From Pararhizobium polonicum (GTDB lineage Bacteria; Pseudomonadota; Alphaproteobacteria; Rhizobiales; Rhizobiaceae): DNA of 64,000 nt. Shown here in pieces: positions 63,917 through 64,000 of the stretch (the first letter of the stretch is position 1; each line of letters starts with the position of its first letter). Made by a program: the position numbers and the translations under genes. The DNA lies in contig NZ_LGLV01000012.1 in the NCBI RefSeq assembly GCF_001687365.1, forward strand, positions 1-64,000, in the 5' to 3' direction. The notes under the pieces were generated by a model, which was given only the letters and a program-made list of their open reading frames with translations, did not search any database and was not told where the DNA came from.

Positions 63917-64000
63917 CCAGTGCGCCGTGTCCACGGCGCGCAAGACTCTTTTTCGACAATGCGAGCAGGAGAGTTCTCTCACGGCGCAGACGCGCCGTGG

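Noticed and set aside
63627-63982. Minus-strand genes at the right edge
   Set aside because: They translate dispersed palindromic repeats and have no coding signature.

Overview
The window looks like a chromosomal segment of an alphaproteobacterium of the order Rhizobiales, most likely a Rhizobiaceae member (Rhizobium/Agrobacterium/Ensifer type). This rests on high GC throughout, a PleC/DivJ-like (PdhS-family) histidine kinase, the Usg small protein, an aerobic-type cobalamin gene pair, an exact TGA-N9-TCA match (the RirA iron-responsive operator pattern) in front of an iron-uptake operon, and rhizobial palindromic repeats. No rRNA, tRNA, CRISPR array, prophage structural genes or complete insertion sequence was seen. 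The genus is inference.

Layout. 0-7 kb: the end of moaA, an epimerase, a chemoreceptor, an EamA exporter and mobA-mobB (molybdenum cofactor). 7-13 kb: a secreted polysaccharide deacetylase, an OmpA-family protein with a 36-residue tandem repeat, and a polar amino-acid uptake operon without a local ATPase. 13-21 kb: an unusual SDR, a TPR-methyltransferase, two adjacent GH19/lysozyme-like genes, two ParDE toxin-antitoxin pairs and an orphan sulfonate-type binding protein. 21-28.5 kb: an Lrp regulator, a Fe-S uracil-DNA glycosylase, a thermonuclease, the histidine kinase and fbpABC iron uptake. 28.5-32.7 kb: DgkA, divergent cobT/cobS, and a DUF1289 / membrane aspartic protease pair. 32.7-37 kb: a repeat- and relic-rich gap, a GT21-like glycosyltransferase, an orphan hypothetical and an ABC-2 exporter. 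37-42 kb: oxidoreductases with HxlR and LysR regulators. 42-49 kb: an extensin-like lipoprotein, a frameshifted DUF488 gene, an EEP hydrolase, a LysE exporter, an IS5 remnant, a triple-Kazal lipoprotein and others. 49-57 kb: an AraC regulator, ssuACB sulfonate uptake, and a DUF1800/DUF1501 export pair. 57-64 kb: a CatB-type acetyltransferase, an IS1595 remnant, a monooxygenase-fold protein, and uvrB.

The least ordinary parts are: (1) the 3' end of uvrB, whose long tail is partly built from in-frame palindromic repeats and whose last ~275 coding bases lie in a 441-bp unit duplicated in tandem just downstream; (2) a family of ~78-bp palindromic elements with five copies here, one pair in inverted orientation at 32.85-33.03 kb surrounded by decayed copies of the 3' ends of neighbouring genes; (3) the GH19 gene pair; (4) an orphan plus-strand terminator near 37.06 kb that may end an unannotated small RNA.

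Start codons were chosen from Shine-Dalgarno spacing, signal peptides and family N-termini; where this changes the longest frame it is stated. All similarity statements come from reading the sequence and knowledge of the families; no database search was run.
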